From: Acetobacter cerevisiae
GTDB lineage: Bacteria; Pseudomonadota; Alphaproteobacteria; Acetobacterales; Acetobacteraceae
Length of the DNA stretch: 64,000 nucleotides
Assembly (NCBI RefSeq): GCF_001580535.1
Contig: NZ_LHZA01000156.1
Location: 62,001-126,000, forward strand
Reading direction: 5' to 3'
Shown here in pieces: positions 37,925 to 46,559 of the stretch (position 1 is the first letter of the stretch; every line of letters begins with the position of its first letter). Made by a program: the position numbers and the translations under genes. Below the pieces are notes generated by a model. That model saw only the letters and a program-made list of their open reading frames with translations. It had not been told where the DNA came from and did not search any database.

Positions 37925-39817
37925 TTGAGCCTTCTTGTCATTTCCGACCTTACACTCCGCATTGCTGGCCGTACCCTTCTGGACCATGCAGACCTCTCCA
38001 TAGAACCGGGCCGCAAGGTGGGGCTTGTGGGGCGGAACGGGGCCGGAAAGTCCACCCTGCTGGGCGCCATTGCGGGGGATCTTGCGCCCGATGGCGGGGA
38101 GATCCGCCTCTCCTCCCGCGCCCGCATGGCGCGTGTGAAGCAGGAAGCCCCGGCCGACGGGGCCTCGCTGCTGGACACGGTTCTGGCGGGCGATACCGAA
38201 CGCACCGCCCTTTTGACCGAGGCCGACACCGCCACAGATCCCGTGCGCATTGCGGAAATTCATGAGCGTCTGCGCGCCATTCAGGCTGATAGCGCCCCGG
38301 CCCGTGCAGGCTCGGTGCTGGCTGGACTTGGCTTTAGTGCGGAGGCCCAGCGCCGCCCGGTGTCTGACTTTTCCGGCGGCTGGCGAATGCGTGTCTCTCT
38401 CGCCACCGCCTTGTTTCTAGAGCCTGACCTGCTGCTGCTGGATGAGCCGACCAACCATCTGGATCTGGAAGCGACTCTCTGGCTGGAAGGCTGGCTGACC
38501 CGTTTTTCCGGTGCGGCCCTGATTGTCAGCCATGATCGCGGGCTGCTGGATTCGTGTGTCGATGCCATTGCCCATCTGGACAAGGGCAAGCTCAGCCTGA
38601 CCCCCGGCGGCTATGAGAATTTTGTCCGAATCCGCACGGAGCAGGCGTTGCAGCAGGCCCGCGCTGCCGAGCGAATCGCTGCCCAGCGCGCCCATATGCA
38701 GTCCTTTGTGGACCGCTTCCGGGCCAAAGCTACCAAGGCACGACAAGCGCAGGCCCGCGTGAAGGCTCTGGAAAAGCTGCCGGTGATTGAAAGCGTGGTG
38801 GAAGACACCCCCACCCGCTTCGCCTTCCCGGAGCCGGAACAGCTGGCCCCGCCCATGTTCACGGCTAATCGCGTCACCATTGGGTATGGCACCACGCCCA
38901 TTCTCTCCAACCTGTCCTTCCGGCTGGATATGGAAGACCGGATTGCCCTGCTGGGTGCAAACGGGAACGGGAAATCCACCCTCGCCAAACTGATTGCCGG
39001 ACGTCTGGAACCCATGTCCGGCTCGGTTGAGCGCAACTCACGGTTGAAAATCGGCTATTTCGCCCAGCATCAGGCGGAAGAACTGGTGCTGCACCAAACC
39101 CCGATTGACCACATGGAACGCGCGCTTCCCAAAGCCCTCCCGCCTGTGGTCCGGGCGCAACTGGCGCGGTTTGGTCTGGATGCGGATCGGGCGGAAACCC
39201 CGGTCAAAGATCTCTCCGGGGGTGAAAAGGCTCGCCTGCTGCTGGCCCTTGCCACGCGTGATGCCCCGCAACTGCTGATTCTGGATGAACCGACCAACCA
39301 TCTGGATCTGGATGCGCGTGATGCGCTGGTTCGCGCCCTCTCAGAGTTTGAAGGCGCCGTGCTCCTCATCAGTCATGATCCGCATCTGGTGGAGATGGTG
39401 GCCGATCGGCTCTGGCTTGTCGCAGACGGCAAGGTGACGCCGTTTGACGGTGATATGGCGGATTATCGCCGCTGGCTGATTGAGCAAAACCGTGCGTCCA
39501 ACCGCAGTTCCAAGCAGGACACCTCCGCACACGCCAGCCGCAAGGATGACCGGCGGGAACGCGCTGAAGCCCGCAAGGCTCAGGCTCCCCTCCGCAAGAT
39601 TATTCGGGATGCGGAAGCGAAACTGGCCAAGCTGGCGACAGAACGCACGAAAATTGAAACCACTCTGGCTGACCCTGCTCTTTATGCAGACGGCAAGGCC
39701 GATGAGGTCACGCGCCTGAACACGCGCCTCGCCGCCATTGGTAAGGAACAGGCGGACCTGGAAGAACGCTGGCTGGAAGCCGAAGCGGAAATCGAAAGTG
39801 CCGCTGCGGAAGACTAA
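37925..39817 (+). CDS. ABC-F family ATPase (Uup/YheS-like)
   Basis: Cytosolic ABC-F protein, 630 aa, with two ATPase domains and no membrane segment; such proteins act on ribosomes or translation. Domain 1 has GRNGAGKST and LLLDEPTNHLD, domain 2 has GANGNGKST and LILDEPTNHLD, and the linker (about residues 240-300) is the basic helical P-site interaction region. The C-terminal 90 residues form an Arg/Lys/Ala-rich coiled coil. The start is TTG (37925), directly before the conserved MSLLVISDLTLRI. YheS- versus Uup-type cannot be settled by eye. Confidence 0.92.
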   Translation: MSLLVISDLTLRIAGRTLLDHADLSIEPGRKVGLVGRNGAGKSTLLGAIAGDLAPDGGEIRLSSRARMARVKQEAPADGASLLDTVLAGDTERTALLTEADTATDPVRIAEIHERLRAIQADSAPARAGSVLAGLGFSAEAQRRPVSDFSGGWRMRVSLATALFLEPDLLLLDEPTNHLDLEATLWLEGWLTRFSGAALIVSHDRGLLDSCVDAIAHLDKGKLSLTPGGYENFVRIRTEQALQQARAAERIAAQRAHMQSFVDRFRAKATKARQAQARVKALEKLPVIESVVEDTPTRFAFPEPEQLAPPMFTANRVTIGYGTTPILSNLSFRLDMEDRIALLGANGNGKSTLAKLIAGRLEPMSGSVERNSRLKIGYFAQHQAEELVLHQTPIDHMERALPKALPPVVRAQLARFGLDADRAETPVKDLSGGEKARLLLALATRDAPQLLILDEPTNHLDLDARDALVRALSEFEGAVLLISHDPHLVEMVADRLWLVADGKVTPFDGDMADYRRWLIEQNRASNRSSKQDTSAHASRKDDRRERAEARKAQAPLRKIIRDAEAKLAKLATERTKIETTLADPALYADGKADEVTRLNTRLAAIGKEQADLEERWLEAEAEIESAAAED

Positions 39818-39823
39818 GCCCCT

Positions 39824-41026
39824 TTAGCCCGCTCTGGCAGCTTCTTTCCCTGAGTCCCGCTTCTCACTCCAAAGAGAGAGCAGGAACAGGACAAGGCCGA
39901 CGCAGGACAGGATCATTCCGGCCCAGCCGGTTGCTGCGTCCCCGTAGCCCGCCACCAGCACAAGGCCGCCAAGCCAGGCCCCCAGGGCATTGGCCATATT
40001 AAAAGCCGCGTGATTCATGGAGGCCGCCAGTGTCTGGGCGTCTGCCGCCACATCCATAAGGCGCATCTGCATGGCAGGAGACAGCGCAATCCCACCGCCG
40101 AGCATAAAGACGGCAAGGGCTGTCAGCGGAATATTGGACGCCACCAGAGCAAACAGGCCCAGAGCCGCCGCATTCCAGATAAACGCGCCAATGGTGGCCC
40201 ATTTCAGGTTCTTATCCATGACAATGCCGCCAACCCATGCACCAACAAACATGCCCATCCCCCACAGGGACTGGAACAGCGGCACGGCCCAGATCGGCAC
40301 ATGCGTCACCTGCTGCAAGGTCAGAGAAAAATAGGTGTAGACGCAGAACATCCCGCCACACCCCACAGCCACCGTGCCAATAACAAACCATACCTGCTTG
40401 CGGGTAAAGGCTGCCAGCTCACCCAGAGCTGAATGGGCGCGGTTGGGTGAGTCATAGGGCACAAAAAGCTGAATCATGACGCAGCAAATGGCGCTGATCA
40501 GCCCGATAAGCAGATAAGACAGTCGCCAGCCAAAATAGGTACCCGCGTAACTGGCAAAAGGCGCGCCGAGGATATTGGCAATGGTCATGCCCGCAAAAAC
40601 ACGCCCGACAGCGCGGCCACGATAGCCACGCTCCACAAGTCCCGCTGCAACCAGAGCCGACACCCCCATAAAGGAGCCATGCGGCAGGCCAGTAATAAAA
40701 CGGGCAATCTCCAGCATGTGCAGAGACGTCGCACAGGTGCTCAGGCAGTTTGTCACAGCAAACCACGCCATCAGCACAACCATCAGGGAGCGGCGTGAAA
40801 AGCTGGCCCCCACCACAGACACCAGAGGTGCCCCAACCACAACACCCAAGGCGTAAGCGGAAATCGCCCCACCCGCCTGTGGCACGGTAACATGAAGACT
40901 GTCCGCCATCTGGGGCAAAAGCCCCATCGCTGCGAACTCGCCCGTTCCGATTGCAAATGTCCCCACCGCAAAAGCGAGAATGGCTTTTGAGGCCGCCTGA
41001 AGGCCTCCGTCGTTCCCGCCTGACAT
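39824..41026 (-). CDS. MFS transporter (AraJ/YdhP-like, DHA1 family)
   Basis: Twelve-helix major facilitator, 400 aa. The N-terminal AILAFAVGTFAIGTGEFAAMGLLPQMADSL is typical of the arabinose-efflux/chloramphenicol-resistance-like group. The A-motif equivalent and FITGLPHGSFMGVSALVAAGLV in helix 4-5 also match. Probable proton-linked efflux with unknown substrate. It is convergent with the ABC-F gene, six bases apart, and divergent from the AI-2E-type permease. Confidence 0.9.
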   Translation of the reverse strand: MSGGNDGGLQAASKAILAFAVGTFAIGTGEFAAMGLLPQMADSLHVTVPQAGGAISAYALGVVVGAPLVSVVGASFSRRSLMVVLMAWFAVTNCLSTCATSLHMLEIARFITGLPHGSFMGVSALVAAGLVERGYRGRAVGRVFAGMTIANILGAPFASYAGTYFGWRLSYLLIGLISAICCVMIQLFVPYDSPNRAHSALGELAAFTRKQVWFVIGTVAVGCGGMFCVYTYFSLTLQQVTHVPIWAVPLFQSLWGMGMFVGAWVGGIVMDKNLKWATIGAFIWNAAALGLFALVASNIPLTALAVFMLGGGIALSPAMQMRLMDVAADAQTLAASMNHAAFNMANALGAWLGGLVLVAGYGDAATGWAGMILSCVGLVLFLLSLWSEKRDSGKEAARAG

Positions 41027-41089
41027 CTTTACCCTAACTCCCTAACGTCCAAATGTTTTTGAATAGTCTCAATAGGAACATTTTATTAC

Positions 41090-41123
41090 AGAACAGACAA
41101 AAATATGTACTGTCCCCTGTTCT
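41090..41123. promoter_or_regulatory. Inverted repeat in the divergent MFS/AI-2E intergenic region
   Basis: AGAACAG (41090-41096) and CTGTTCT (41117-41123) are perfect inverted arms 20 bases apart in the 160-base AT-rich gap between two divergent transporter genes. A second small palindrome, TTGA-n6-TCAA, lies near 41060-41073. Either could be an operator; no regulator gene is adjacent. Confidence 0.35.
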
Positions 41124-41186
41124 CTGTCACCAAAATCCAGATCAGCCGTTACATAGTCCTTCCTAATCCTGAAAGACCTGCCTTCC

Positions 41187-42353
41187 ATGACGTCCGCTTC
41201 TGCCTCTCCCCCTGATTGTAACACTCCCCCCGCGCAGACTGAGGGCGATCAGGGTTCAGCCCAGCCTCCCGCCTGCCCCCTGACCGACGACAATACGGAT
41301 AACAGCGCCGGATGGCTGGGCAGCATTACCCATATTCTGCGCCTTACGCTGGGACTGGCCGTTATCGGGCTGATGGTGTGGCTGCTGGGTGACGTGCTGA
41401 CCATTCTGTTTGCGGCAACCCTGTTTGCGGTTGTGCTGCATGGTCTGTCCAAAATTCTGGTCAAGCACCTACGCCTGCCCTATGGCTGGTCCCTCACAGC
41501 GGTTGTTGCCGCTCTGATCGCAGCGGTTGCGTTGCTGATCTGGGGCAGTGGTCCCGCAATTGTCAGCGAGGCCGCCAAACTGCAGGACGCCCTGCGCCAG
41601 CAGGAAGCCTCTCTGCGCGCAACCTTGCAGACCAGCCCCACCGGCCAGATGATCCTGAACTATCTGCCAGCCTCCCTCGGCGGCAATCAGGGTGGTAACG
41701 GCAGCAGCCTCGCTTCGCTCGGGTCGCGCATTGCAGGCTCCATGACGGGCATTCTCGGCTCCGCCTTTGGCGCGGCAGGCACGATTGTGGTGATCCTGAT
41801 TGCCGGGCTGTATTTCGCCATGGATCCCGGCCTGTACGCCAACGGCGCGCTCCGGCTGGTGCCTGTGGCTCAGCGGCCCAGAGCCCGGACGCTGATGCTC
41901 CACGCCAGCCAGACCCTGTGGGCCTGGGTGGCCGGACAGTCTCTGGACATGCTGGTGGTGGGTGTTCTCTCCGGCGTTGGCCTCTGGTTTATCGGTGTGC
42001 CGCTGGCTCTGGCGCTGGGTGTACTGGCGGGGCTGTGTAACTTCATCCCCTATATCGGTGCGATCATGGGTGCTGTGCCTGCGCTGCTTCTGGCTTTGTC
42101 TCTGGGCACGCGGGAAACCATCATGGTGGCCGTGCTTTACAGCGTCATCCAGTTTTTTGAAGGGAACGTGCTGGCTCCCGTCATTCAGCGCCATGCCGTG
42201 CAGATGCCGCCCGCCATCACCGTGCTCTCTCAGACCCTGTTTGGTGCCATTCTGGGCTTCCCTGGCCTGATTTTTGCCTCTCCTCTGACCGCCGCCCTCC
42301 TCTCCATTTTCGACGGATTGACGCCACCTCTCTCAGATGACGAACGCGTATAA
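41187..42353 (+). CDS. AI-2E transporter family permease (PerM/TqsA-like)
   Basis: Polytopic inner-membrane protein, 388 aa, family UPF0118/AI-2E exporter. The first 50 residues are a polar Pro/Thr-rich cytoplasmic tail. The family core follows, with TLFAVVLHGLSKILVKHLRLPYGWSL, a periplasmic amphipathic stretch, and the diagnostic LAGLCNFIPYIGAIMGAVPAL and VIQFFEGNVLAPVIQRHAVQMPPAI. Family members have been linked to autoinducer-2 export and to Na+/H+ antiport; the substrate here is unknown. Confidence 0.92.
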   Translation: MTSASASPPDCNTPPAQTEGDQGSAQPPACPLTDDNTDNSAGWLGSITHILRLTLGLAVIGLMVWLLGDVLTILFAATLFAVVLHGLSKILVKHLRLPYGWSLTAVVAALIAAVALLIWGSGPAIVSEAAKLQDALRQQEASLRATLQTSPTGQMILNYLPASLGGNQGGNGSSLASLGSRIAGSMTGILGSAFGAAGTIVVILIAGLYFAMDPGLYANGALRLVPVAQRPRARTLMLHASQTLWAWVAGQSLDMLVVGVLSGVGLWFIGVPLALALGVLAGLCNFIPYIGAIMGAVPALLLALSLGTRETIMVAVLYSVIQFFEGNVLAPVIQRHAVQMPPAITVLSQTLFGAILGFPGLIFASPLTAALLSIFDGLTPPLSDDERV

Positions 42354-42425
42354 AAACTCCGTCGTGACAAACCGGTAGGAACACCGTAAGAATTTGGTAA
42401 TCACTTCCGGAGTCTGGGTCCCGAA

Positions 42426-43103
42426 ATGCGCATTCTTCTTGTTGAAGACGACCAAACAGTCAGAACTTTCATTGCTAAAGGCCTGTCCGAATCCGGGCAT
42501 CTTGTTGAGCAGGCTGAAAACGGCAAGGATGGTTTGTCACTCGCCACCAACGAGAATTTCGACATCATCATTCTCGACAGGATGCTTCCTGGCGGGGTGG
42601 ACGGCATTCATATTCTCGAAACGCTCCGGCGGCAGGGCAACGTAACCCCTGTCCTGCTGCTGTCTGCTCTGGCGGAAGTAGACGAGAAGGTTGCCGGCCT
42701 GAAAGCCGGTGGGGATGACTACGTCACCAAGCCTTTCTCCTTCAGTGAGCTTCAGGCACGTCTTGAAGCCCTCGTCCGGCGCAACCGGAACGAGGCCCAG
42801 CCGCAGACCCGCCTGATGGTCGGGGATCTGGAAATTGATCTGCTTGCCCGTGGCGTCAAACGCGCTGGCCAGAAGATTGACCTCCAGCCACGGGAATTCA
42901 GGCTGCTGGAATTCCTGATGCGCCATGCCGGGCAGGTCGTGACCCGCACCATGCTGCTGGAAGGCGTGTGGGATTATCATTTTGACCCGCAGACCAACGT
43001 GATTGACGTGCACGTCTCACGCCTGCGTCAGAAAATTGATAAGCCCTTTGGCCGTCCGCTGGTCCACACCATCCGGAACGCGGGGTATATGCTGCAGGAA
43101 TGA
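42426..43103 (+). CDS. OmpR/PhoB-family response regulator
   Basis: Two-component response regulator, 225 aa. The receiver domain (1-115) has the acidic pair EDD near residue 8, the phosphorylation site D51 in FDIIILDRMLPGG, and K in YVTKPFSFSELQAR. The C-terminal winged helix (130-222) has LDLQPREFRLLEFLMRHAGQVVTR and VDVHVSRLRQKIDKPF. It overlaps the sensor kinase gene by four bases (ATGA). The target genes are unknown; the secreted-protein/SIMPL pair downstream is a candidate. Confidence 0.95.
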   Translation: MRILLVEDDQTVRTFIAKGLSESGHLVEQAENGKDGLSLATNENFDIIILDRMLPGGVDGIHILETLRRQGNVTPVLLLSALAEVDEKVAGLKAGGDDYVTKPFSFSELQARLEALVRRNRNEAQPQTRLMVGDLEIDLLARGVKRAGQKIDLQPREFRLLEFLMRHAGQVVTRTMLLEGVWDYHFDPQTNVIDVHVSRLRQKIDKPFGRPLVHTIRNAGYMLQE

Positions 43104-44572
43104 GCAAGCCCGCTACCATTGCGTCCAGCCGCCCGCACTCAGGCTTTTTACGCCTGCGTTCGGTCAGCTTACGGTTTGCACTGGTTTACGGTACGCTTTT
43201 TATCTCCTCCGCCGTGCTGTTTCTCTCCTTTATCTGGTGGGGAACAGTCGGCCTGCTTGAACACCGGGTTGAGCAGGCCATCACGACCGATTCCCGCGCT
43301 CTGATGAATATCTGGGCAGAAGGCGGCCCCACTGGCTTGAGCATGATTATTGATGACAGGCTGGAACAGGACATTGATGACAATGCCCTGTATCTGCTTG
43401 TCAACAAGGACAACAAATGGGTTGCAGGCAATCTCGCAGAATGGCCACAACAGATTGCCTGTAACAATCACTGGTTCACCATGCCTGTCCAGCGCTCCTA
43501 TACGCAGGATATGGCTAAAGTCCGGGCGTATGCCCTTCCTGATGGCTACCGCCTGCTGATAGGCCGGGATATCAGTGGCCGCACACTGCTGCGCAAGATC
43601 GTGACCGACACGCTCCTCTGGGCATGTCTCATGGTTACCTTACTGGCAATCGGTGGTGGGTGGCTGGTCCGCCGTCTCTTCCGCCACGTTATCCACTCCA
43701 TCAGCCGCACCACGCAGGCCATTACTCGTGGCGACATGTCACGCCGTATGCCCGTACAGGGCTCGGATGATGAGCTGGATGAAATCGCCCTCACCATTAA
43801 CGAAATGCTGGAACGTATCAGCCGCCTGATGGACGGTGTCCGTCAGGTGTCCAACGCTATTGCGCATGATCTGCGTACGCCCATTACCCGCGCCCGGACG
43901 CAACTGGAAGATGCGGCGCTGCATGCAAAAAATGAGGATGAACTCCGGGCCGTCATTGAGCAGGCTGTGGGCAATCTGGACAATGTCACTTCCATCTGCG
44001 AGGCCCTGCTGCGTATTGCCCAGATTGAATCCGGCGCCCGCCGCTCCGCCTTTGTCCTGTTTGACCTGATCCCGGCTCTTCGGGATGTGTGCGAACTGTA
44101 TGAAGCGGTGGCCGACGAGCTGGGGCTCACTTTTGTACAGCATTTGCCAGACCACCTGCGTTTTTTTGGGGACCGCGCCATGTTCCAGCAGGCCGTCGCC
44201 AACCTGATGGATAACGCCATCAAATTCTCCCCTCCTAACGGCACAATCACCCTCTCAGCAAAAGTCCTCTCTACAGCGCGGCGCGCGGACGGCAGCTTTG
44301 GCAAACAACTCAGCCTCAGCGTAGCGGATGAAGGAATTGGAATGAGCGACGCTGATATGGCGCGTGCTTCCGAACGGTTTTTTCGGGCCGAGCAGGCCAG
44401 AAACACTCCCGGCTCCGGCCTGGGTCTGGCTTTGGTACAAGCTATTGTGCAGCTTCATGATGGGCAGTTGCAGCTGGCTTCTAACTCTCCAGGGCTAATA
44501 GCTCGTATTGAAGTTCCGCTGCCTGATACAGAAATTGTTCCGCTCACACAGCCCATCGCTGGCATTCATTAA
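43100..44572 (+). CDS. Sensor histidine kinase
   Basis: Membrane-bound sensor kinase, 490 aa. Two membrane helices (about 27-49 and 171-190) flank a periplasmic sensor of about 120 residues. HAMP follows (190-245), then HisKA with phosphoacceptor H256 in NAIAHDLRTPITRARTQL, and the HATPase domain with NLMDNAIKFSPPNGTI, DEGIGMSDAD and GSGLGLALVQAI. It pairs with the preceding regulator by overlap. The signal sensed is unknown. Confidence 0.95.
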   Translation: MSKPATIASSRPHSGFLRLRSVSLRFALVYGTLFISSAVLFLSFIWWGTVGLLEHRVEQAITTDSRALMNIWAEGGPTGLSMIIDDRLEQDIDDNALYLLVNKDNKWVAGNLAEWPQQIACNNHWFTMPVQRSYTQDMAKVRAYALPDGYRLLIGRDISGRTLLRKIVTDTLLWACLMVTLLAIGGGWLVRRLFRHVIHSISRTTQAITRGDMSRRMPVQGSDDELDEIALTINEMLERISRLMDGVRQVSNAIAHDLRTPITRARTQLEDAALHAKNEDELRAVIEQAVGNLDNVTSICEALLRIAQIESGARRSAFVLFDLIPALRDVCELYEAVADELGLTFVQHLPDHLRFFGDRAMFQQAVANLMDNAIKFSPPNGTITLSAKVLSTARRADGSFGKQLSLSVADEGIGMSDADMARASERFFRAEQARNTPGSGLGLALVQAIVQLHDGQLQLASNSPGLIARIEVPLPDTEIVPLTQPIAGIH

Positions 44573-44656
44573 TTTCTGCACGTTTAGCATAAATAAACCA
44601 TTACAAATTTTACTTTGCCTTGAAAAAGACATTGGCATTCTTAAAAATTATTAAGA

Positions 44657-45013
44657 ATGAGACGATCCCTGCCTTTCGCTTTGACGCTGACCTTAGGGAG
44701 CATCGCGGCAACAGCCATCTCCCCCCGGCTTTCAGCCCAAGCGATTCTCCCACCACCACCTCCTCCTCTGCTCGAGGGACGGCGTATCATGCCTCTAATG
44801 CCATCTCCCGAACCGGTGGTAATTACATCAGACAGTGTTGCCTTTTGTTTCCGGCTGTCTCGTGTCATTGAGACTTATAATAAAGGCACGCTGCCGTATA
44901 CAGTCAGACAGCTACAGGAAGAAGGGACTGATCTTTGCCGGCAGGGATTGGTGCGTTCCGGGCTGATCCGTCTGCGACGCGCCATTATCACCCTGAAAGG
45001 GACAACGCCTTAA
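44657..45013 (+). CDS. Small exported protein of unknown function
   Basis: A 118-aa protein with a Sec signal peptide (basic MRRS, hydrophobic core, cut near LSAQA). A proline run of about seven follows the cleavage site; the mature part has two cysteines and a helical C-terminal half with LRRAIITLKG. Its stop codon directly abuts the ATG of the SIMPL gene, so the two form a unit. There is no clear Shine-Dalgarno sequence; an AT-rich stretch with TTGAAA and TAAAAA 16 bases apart lies within 40 bases upstream, suggesting a very short leader. Confidence 0.72.
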   Translation: MRRSLPFALTLTLGSIAATAISPRLSAQAILPPPPPPLLEGRRIMPLMPSPEPVVITSDSVAFCFRLSRVIETYNKGTLPYTVRQLQEEGTDLCRQGLVRSGLIRLRRAIITLKGTTP

Positions 45014-45730
45014 ATGCGCCTCTCCTCTCGCCTCACCAGCCTTAGCGCTCTGGCCCTCGCTCTGACCGCTATTACCCCGGCGCTTGCTCTGGCTCAGAAC
45101 AAGCCGGAAGACAGCTATACCCGTCTGGAAATCAGCGGTTCCGGCTCTGTCAAGGCGGCTCCTGACCAGCTCATTGCCCGCTTCCGCGCGGAAAGCCGCG
45201 ATAAAACAGCCGCCGCTGCCCAGAAAGCCGTAAATACTCTGGTGCATCATGCTGTTGAGCAATCTGCCAAAACAGCCGGGGTCAAAGCCGCTGTGCTGCA
45301 ATATTCCGTCTCAGAAAATCGGCCAGACAAAGCCCCGGCATCCTGGACCGCCTCGCAGGCACTCACCTTTACTGCGCCCGATGGCTCCGGTCTGCTGCCG
45401 CTCACGGGTGATCTTCAGGGTGAAGGACTGATGCTGGAAGATCTTTCCTGGTCTCTTTCGCCGGAGAACCAGAAGAAACTGATGCTGGACGCTGAGAAAA
45501 ATGCTGTCGAGGATCTAAAAAAACAAGCCGACACGCTGGCGGCCTCTCTTGGCCTGCATGTGGTGCGCTTTGCATCAGTCTCCATGTCTAGCGGCGGATT
45601 CCCGCGCCCTGTCATGATGATGGCCATGGCGGCCCGTGGACCTGCAGACAGCGCCCCGCCACCGTCCAGCACGGCAGAAGTTCAGACTGTACGGGCCACT
45701 GCCAACGCCACGGTGCTGCTGGCACCGTAA
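45014..45730 (+). CDS. SIMPL domain-containing periplasmic protein (DUF541)
   Basis: Exported protein, 238 aa. The signal peptide ends in ALALAQ near residue 28. The SIMPL domain begins RLEISGSGSVKAAPDQLIARFR, and its later part has SWSLSPENQKKLMLDAEKNAVEDLKKQADTLAASLGL. Family members (YggE-like) are periplasmic and linked to oxidative-stress tolerance; the biochemistry is unknown. Translation is probably coupled to the upstream exported protein (zero-base gap). It ends at a bidirectional terminator. Confidence 0.87.
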   Translation: MRLSSRLTSLSALALALTAITPALALAQNKPEDSYTRLEISGSGSVKAAPDQLIARFRAESRDKTAAAAQKAVNTLVHHAVEQSAKTAGVKAAVLQYSVSENRPDKAPASWTASQALTFTAPDGSGLLPLTGDLQGEGLMLEDLSWSLSPENQKKLMLDAEKNAVEDLKKQADTLAASLGLHVVRFASVSMSSGGFPRPVMMMAMAARGPADSAPPPSSTAEVQTVRATANATVLLAP

Positions 45731-45775
45731 CGCTGAGGCGTGGGTATCGAACCTGCGCGGGCATGTCGTACCAAT

Positions 45776-45819
45776 AAAAAAAGCGCCTGTGCGAGGATAA
45801 CCCGCACAGGCGCTTTTTT
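45776..45819 (+). terminator. Bidirectional terminator between the SIMPL gene and infC
   Basis: GCGCCTGTGCG and CGCACAGGCGC (45783-45793 and 45803-45813) form an 11-bp stem flanked by seven A on the left and six T on the right, serving the SIMPL gene and infC. Confidence 0.85.
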
Positions 45820-45866
45820 GTGTCTGGTAAGGATGCAGGACGATGCCCTGCAACCCCAATCAGAGC

Positions 45867-46403
45867 TTAACGGGGTGCGAGCACCATGATCATCTGCCGG
45901 TTTTCAAGGCGCGGCATCTGCTCAACTTTAGCCTGCTCATCCATCTCGGTCCGGATACGCTCCAGAACTTTGATGCCCAGTTCCTGATGCGCCATTTCAC
46001 GGCCACGGAAACGCAGGGTGACTTTCACCTTGTCGCCATCACCCAGGAAGCTTTTCACAGAACGCATTTTAACCTGGTAGTCATTTTCGTCGATATTCGG
46101 ACGAACCTTGACTTCCTTGATCTCAATGACCTTCTGCTTTTTCCGGGCTTCGTTGCGCTTTTTCTGCTGCTCGTACTTGAACTTGCCGTAGTCAAGAATC
46201 TTGGCAACGGGCGGTTCTGCGTTCGGGCTAATCTCAAGAAGATCAAGTCCGACGCCATACGCGCGAGCCAGTGCATCGCGGGTCGACATGACACCCGCCA
46301 TCTCGCCTTCTTCGTCAATCAGACGAACCTGCGGTACGCGGATCTCTTCGTTAACACGTGGTCCCTCGCGGGTGGGCGGCGCGGGAATAGGGGGTCTGGC
46401 TAT
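45867..46403 (-). CDS. infC: Translation initiation factor IF-3, apparent AUA start
   Basis: IF-3, which proofreads start-codon selection on the 30S subunit, 178 aa from the proposed start. The N-domain reads [20 protein letters not shown], then [22 protein letters not shown]; the C-domain has [18 protein letters not shown] and [17 protein letters not shown]. The first ATG in frame (46301) would remove the conserved N-terminal block. Upstream there is no ATG, GTG or TTG before an in-frame TGA five codons back; an ATA at 46401-46403 lies six bases after AGGAG. E. coli infC uses AUU for autoregulation, so a rare AUA start is credible here. Confidence 0.9.
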   Translation of the reverse strand: MARPPIPAPPTREGPRVNEEIRVPQVRLIDEEGEMAGVMSTRDALARAYGVGLDLLEISPNAEPPVAKILDYGKFKYEQQKKRNEARKKQKVIEIKEVKVRPNIDENDYQVKMRSVKSFLGDGDKVKVTLRFRGREMAHQELGIKVLERIRTEMDEQAKVEQMPRLENRQMIMVLAPR

Positions 46404-46409
46404 GGTCAG

Positions 46410-46414
46410 CTCCT
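46410..46414 (-). promoter_or_regulatory. Shine-Dalgarno site selecting the AUA start of infC
   Basis: AGGAG on the minus strand, six bases before ATA. It is the only good ribosome site ahead of the conserved IF-3 N-domain. Confidence 0.75.
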
Positions 46415-46422
46415 GTCATGGA

Positions 46423-46457
46423 TAAAAAAACTAAACAGAAGCACCTCCCGGTGCCTC
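46423..46457 (-). terminator. Attenuator-like hairpin directly upstream of infC
   Basis: On the minus strand GAGGCACC and GGTGCTTC pair (8 bp, including one G-U) around a GGGA loop, followed by TGTTTAGTTTTTTT. The T-run ends nine bases before the infC Shine-Dalgarno site, leaving no room for a separate infC promoter downstream of it. Confidence 0.55.
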
Positions 46458-46559
46458 CGCTTACAGTGTTATTATGTGCGCAATTCTTAGCCGTTTATCA
46501 AGCATATCCGGCCAGAAAACAGACTCATTCCAGCCCTGCCAAAAACAAGGAGCCGAGTC

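Noticed and set aside
46410-46420. CTG codon at 46407-46409 as the infC start
   Set aside because: It is only three bases from AGGAG, too close for normal initiation; ATA has the better spacing.
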